Source: Sipunculus nudus (lineage: Eukaryota; Annelida; Sipuncula; Golfingiida; Sipunculidae). Taken from it: DNA of 64,000 nucleotides. The position numbers and the translations under genes are program-made. Location: positions 65,161,389 to 65,225,388 of the forward strand of contig CM049315.1 in assembly GCA_026874595.1 (NCBI GenBank), in the 5' to 3' direction. Below are positions 60,873-64,000 of this stretch, piece after piece. Within the stretch, counting starts at the first letter, position 1; every line of letters starts with the position of its first letter. The notes under the pieces were generated by a model. It ran no database searches and was not told where the DNA came from. It worked only from the letters and a program-made list of their open reading frames with translations.

Positions 60873-60966
60873 TGTGTGCAGTTTGAGATCTCTGAGTGTA
60901 CTTTTCAGATTGCTGAAATTTTTGCCGATTGGAATTTCTGTCTTCAGCCATGGGGGGAGATGAAGT
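60873..60966 (-). CDS. LIAS: LIAS exon with [10 protein letters not shown] motif (most upstream in window)
   Basis: 94 nt. The first base ends a codon, then [20 protein letters not shown] and [11 protein letters not shown]. The acceptor is GATTTCAG (60974-60967) and the donor GTGAG starts at 60872. [37 protein letters not shown] is the standard N-terminal core of animal LIAS, and phase 0 joins it to VCEEARCP. The plus-strand 132-codon frame over this exon is an antisense shadow. The preceding exon should end in ...GNLKxxxGE plus AG to make Arg. Such ends occur many times in the array at 62945-64000. Confidence 0.94.
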
Positions 60967-61711
60967 CTGAAATCAAAGGTCAGCCATTGGAAGCAAGTGT
61001 CTCAAGGCTTTGTGTGACTAAGTTAGATTTCTTCCAGTACAACAGTCGCAAAGACAGGCACCTTCAGTATACTAGTATTTACTGTTACACTGACTTACAT
61101 ATAATTTAATAATAAATTACGAGGTGTAATCTTTTCAAAATCTTATGTAATCTATCAAATTTATTAGGTTTTGTTAAACAATAAATTTACCACATGTTAG
61201 TTAGTGAACAAAATTACTTATAGTAAATATACTTATATTTCCAAATGAGTATTCGATAGAACTGATTAGTCTGATTTAGTTCAAACTCGAAAAAAATATT
61301 TCAATTCCTGAATGTTTGTAATAAAACATGCAGAACATTTAAAAAAGAAAAAAATTATATTTAAAAAGGAAAGGTCATGTTCAAACTACATCATCATGCA
61401 TGCCGGTGGTCAAGACGTCAATGGGAGATAATAGAAGAAACTGAAGGAACATCCCTGTGTATGGTCAAACACTTGCCAATAACTCACCTGTTTTATGTCA
61501 GTAAATCATTATCACATGTAACTTGACAACTTCCATCTAGGATCATTTAATAATTTGCAGATTATTTAATGTCTAACTGCACCAGTGTCACTTACGTTAT
61601 TTGATGAGGTTAGAGGATTCCCAGAGCTTCGCAAATAAGTGTAGCACAGCCGAATAAAAGATCAGTACACTGGCAACTATAAATTTTATATTGATATTTT
61701 TTTTAATATCA
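60967..61711. other. Intron upstream of the LPPWLK exon
   Basis: AT-rich, no repeat family or coding exon seen. I looked on the minus strand for the missing N-terminal LIAS exons and found none. Confidence 0.45.
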
Positions 61712-62851
61712 TTTTTAGCTCAGCTGACTGAAGTCATCTGAGATATAGCTATCACTCTCTGTCCAGCATCTGTCCGTCTGGCCTTCAGTTTACAGGGCAC
61801 ATATCGTAACCGCTAGACCTAGATTCTTCTTACTTCACATCCAAGGAGGTCCATGAAAAATCTCCTTGGAAACCTGAAATAAGGTCTCTGTTTCCCATAT
61901 TCTCTGAGCTATCACCATGATTTTTTGCATGAATACTAATCATAGTGTTCCATCAGTTCCAGCAAACTTGTGGTGCCAACTGTATTTTTCTAATTTTTAG
62001 CAAATTTATTTCTAAATTTTTTATACCTTCAAAGAAGCTGTCATCTGTTAACAGGGCACAAATCGTAACCGCTGGACCTGGAATCTTCTAACCAGATATC
62101 AAGGGAGGTCCATGAAAAGTCTCTGTAGAAACGTGTAATAAGGTCTCTGTTACCCATATTCTCTGAACTATGTTGTTCCTAATTATCCCTCAAAATAATT
62201 AAAAATTTGAAACAAAAGCTTGAGAATCTGAATAAAAACTGCATTGATCACCATGATTCTTTGCATGAATATTGGTCATGGAGTGTTCCATCAGTTCCTG
62301 CAAACTTGTGGCACCACTTGTATTTTTTTTAATTTTAGGAATTTTTTCCTCTATTTTTGATATGTTCAAAGAAAATGTCATCTGTTAACAGGGCAAAAAT
62401 TGTAACTTTTGGACCTGGAATCTTCTAACTTGACATCAAGGATCAAGGGAGGTCCATAAAAAGTCTCTGTGTATTCTTGAAAGTAGGTCTCTGTTACCCA
62501 TATCCTCTGTGCTTTTGGCTAAGAATAATTAAAAATTTGATGCAAAAGCTCCAGTATCTGAATAATTACTGCATTGATCACCATGATTCTTTGGATATAT
62601 ATTGGTCATGGAGTGTTTCATTAGTTCCTGCAGACTGGTGGCACTTTACTACTATTTTTTTATTTTTTAGGCATTTTTGCTTCTATTTAAGAGACCTTCA
62701 AATGAAGTGGTCATCTGTCCAAAAGCCCAATGAAATCCATTTCTTAGGACTCACAAAATTCATGATTTTTTTTGCACTCTGGCAGTCATTTTGCTCATTG
62801 TGCATCATTACTTGAATTCAGCTGAGCGTCATGGCCCATGGGCCACTAGTT
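61712..62851 (-). mobile_element. Family A element, minus orientation
   Basis: TTTTTAGCTCAGCTGACTGA at the left (3' end) and CAGCTGAGCGTCATGGCCCA then TGGGCCACTAGTT at the right (5' end). Three diverged ~340-bp units with TCATCTGTTAACAGGGCA. Confidence 0.72.
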
Positions 62852-62944
62852 ATATGAATCTTAGTAATACATTAACTGTACTTTAACAACGTCAATCTGT
62901 GATAATTAATAAATCTGGATATTAATACTGCCATACCCTACCAG

Positions 62945-64000
62945 CACCTGTGTAGCCTACTTTTCTCCTCTCTTTTTCTTGAGGTTGCCTGTGTAGCCTA
63001 CTTTTCTCCTCTCTTTTTCTTGAGGTTGCCTGTGTAGCCTACTTTTCTCATCTCTTTTTCTTGAGGTTGCTGTTCAGCCTACCTTTCACTTTTCATTCTT
63101 GAGAATCCCTGTTTAGCTTACCTTTCTCCTCTCTTTATCTTGAAGTTGCCTGTGTAGCCTACCTTTCTCCTCTCTTTTTCTTGAGGTTGCCTGTTTAGAT
63201 TACTTTTCTCCTCTTTTTCTTGAGGTTGCCTGTGTAGCCTACTTTTCTCCTCTCTTTATCTTGAAGATGCCTGTGTAGCCTACCTTTCTCCTCTCTTTTT
63301 CTTGAGGTTGCCTGTTTAGATTACTTTTCTCCTCTTTTTCTTGAGGTTGCCTGTGTAGCCTACCTTTCTCCTCTCTTTTTTTTTTAGGTTGCCTGTGTAG
63401 CCTACTTTTCTCCTCTCTTTATCTTGAAGTTGCCTGTGTAGCCTACCTTTCTGCTCTCTTTTTCTTGAGGTTGCCTGTTTAGATTACTTTTCTCCTCTTT
63501 TTCTTGAGGTTGCCTGTATAGCCTACTTTTCTTCTCTCTTTATCTTGAAGATGCCTGTGTAGCCTACCTTTCTCCTCTCTTTTTCTTGAGGTTGCCTGTT
63601 TAGATTACTTTTCTCCTCTTTTTCTTGAGGTTGCCTGTGTAGCCTACCTTTCTCCTCTCTTTTTCTTGAGGTTGCCTGTGTAGCCTACTTTTCTCCTCTC
63701 TTTTTCTTGAGGTTGCTTGTGTAGCCTACTTTTCTCATCTCTTTTTCTTGAGGTTGCCCGTGAAGCCTACCTTTCACTTTTCATTCTTGAGAATCCCTGT
63801 TTAGCTTACCTTTCTCCTCTCTTTATCTTGAAGTTGCCTGTGTAGCCTCCCTTTCTGCTATCTTTTTCTTGAGGTTGCCTGTTTAGATTACTTTTCTCCT
63901 CTTTTTTTGGAGGTTGCCTGTGTAGCCTACTTTTCTCCTCTCTTTATCTTGAAGTTGCCTGTGTAGCCTACCTTTCTGCTATCTTTTTCTTGAGGTTGCC
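62945..64000. repeat. 41-bp minisatellite resembling a LIAS exon end and donor
   Basis: About 25 units of roughly 41 bp running off the right edge. On the minus strand a unit reads GGCAACCTCAAGAAAAAGAG, then AGGAGAAAG, GTAGGC, TACACA. Translated, GNLKKKRGE plus AG matches the conserved GNLKxxxGER stretch that precedes LPPWLK in LIAS. The GT falls exactly at the phase needed to join the exon at 60966. The true exon is presumably the last copy, beyond 64000. Variants with AAAAGTAGGC also keep a GT. A higher-order block recurs with an offset of 690 bp (63081 versus 63771). Confidence 0.9.

Larger units (their letters stand above)
2163..60966 (-). other. LIAS: LIAS gene span (9 coding exons, 5' end outside window)
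   Basis: Lipoyl synthase is a mitochondrial radical-SAM enzyme. It inserts two sulfurs into octanoyl groups on lipoyl domains of GcvH, PDH and OGDH subunits. Nine minus-strand exons join in one frame: 913 nt, i.e. one leading base, 303 codons and TGA. Every intron is GT-AG. Introns in transcript order are about 10.1, 2.4, 11.9, 7.3, 0.49, 4.8, 10.6 and 10.3 kb, with donor phases 0, 0, 1, 2, 2, 1, 0, 1. The family is about 370 residues in vertebrates, so some 70-80 N-terminal residues, including the transit peptide, lie past the right edge. No in-frame stop or missing catalytic residue was seen, so the gene looks functional. Promoter and 5' UTR are not in the window. Confidence 0.95.

Noticed and set aside
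60711-61109. 132-codon plus-strand frame
   Set aside because: It lies antisense to the [14 protein letters not shown] exon, which explains its openness. No family resemblance of its own.
1-64000. tRNA or rRNA genes
   Set aside because: No cloverleaf with A/B-box sequence or rRNA-like block was recognised by eye. A covariance-model scan would be needed to exclude them.

Overview
The window is eukaryotic, AT-rich and dominated by repeats. It looks like an invertebrate genome, most likely a marine mollusc and probably a bivalve. That guess rests on small exons in multi-kilobase introns and on dispersed repeats with GGACGGACGG-type tracts and (A)GCTCAGCTGA ends. The species cannot be named from the sequence.

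Only one host gene can be supported: LIAS, mitochondrial lipoyl synthase, on the minus strand. Nine coding exons were placed by protein similarity, GT-AG boundaries and codon phase: 60966-60873, 50774-50694, 48291-48135, 36237-36180, 28862-28734, 28244-28099, 23321-23251, 12661-12550 and 2227-2163. They total 913 nt. After one leading base they encode 303 residues plus a stop, with no frame break. The protein carries the auxiliary-cluster CX4CX5C, the radical-SAM CX3CX2C and the C-terminal RSSY motif. The N-terminal exon or exons lie beyond position 64000. The coding sequence is about 1.5% of the 58.8 kb it spans.

The introns hold: (i) minisatellites built on LIAS splice junctions (62945-64000, 50258-50720, 18060-18468 plus 23133-23260, 12661-14445), and a separate 97-bp array at 36510-37190; (ii) a 4.66-kb element with inverted repeats of about 900 bp (18469-23132) that splits one of these minisatellites; (iii) several dispersed families with subterminal inverted repeats, a 3' hairpin and a short A tail, resembling Helentron/HINE elements; (iv) small TIR elements with clean target duplications (hAT-like 45295-45725, pogo/Tigger-like 30773-30949 and 33480-34874); (v) decayed LINE pieces (endonuclease 11945-12178, reverse transcriptase 25841-26760 and 29820-31560).

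The main discovery candidate is the first group. At three exons the 3' end of the coding exon plus its 5' splice site has been amplified into a tandem array inside the following intron. A fourth exon shows a single partial copy, and a fifth has an array on its acceptor side. The spliceosome must therefore choose the true donor in front of up to about 25 near-copies. A second theme is that the dispersed elements carry regulatory-looking palindromes and nuclear-receptor half-sites in many copies.
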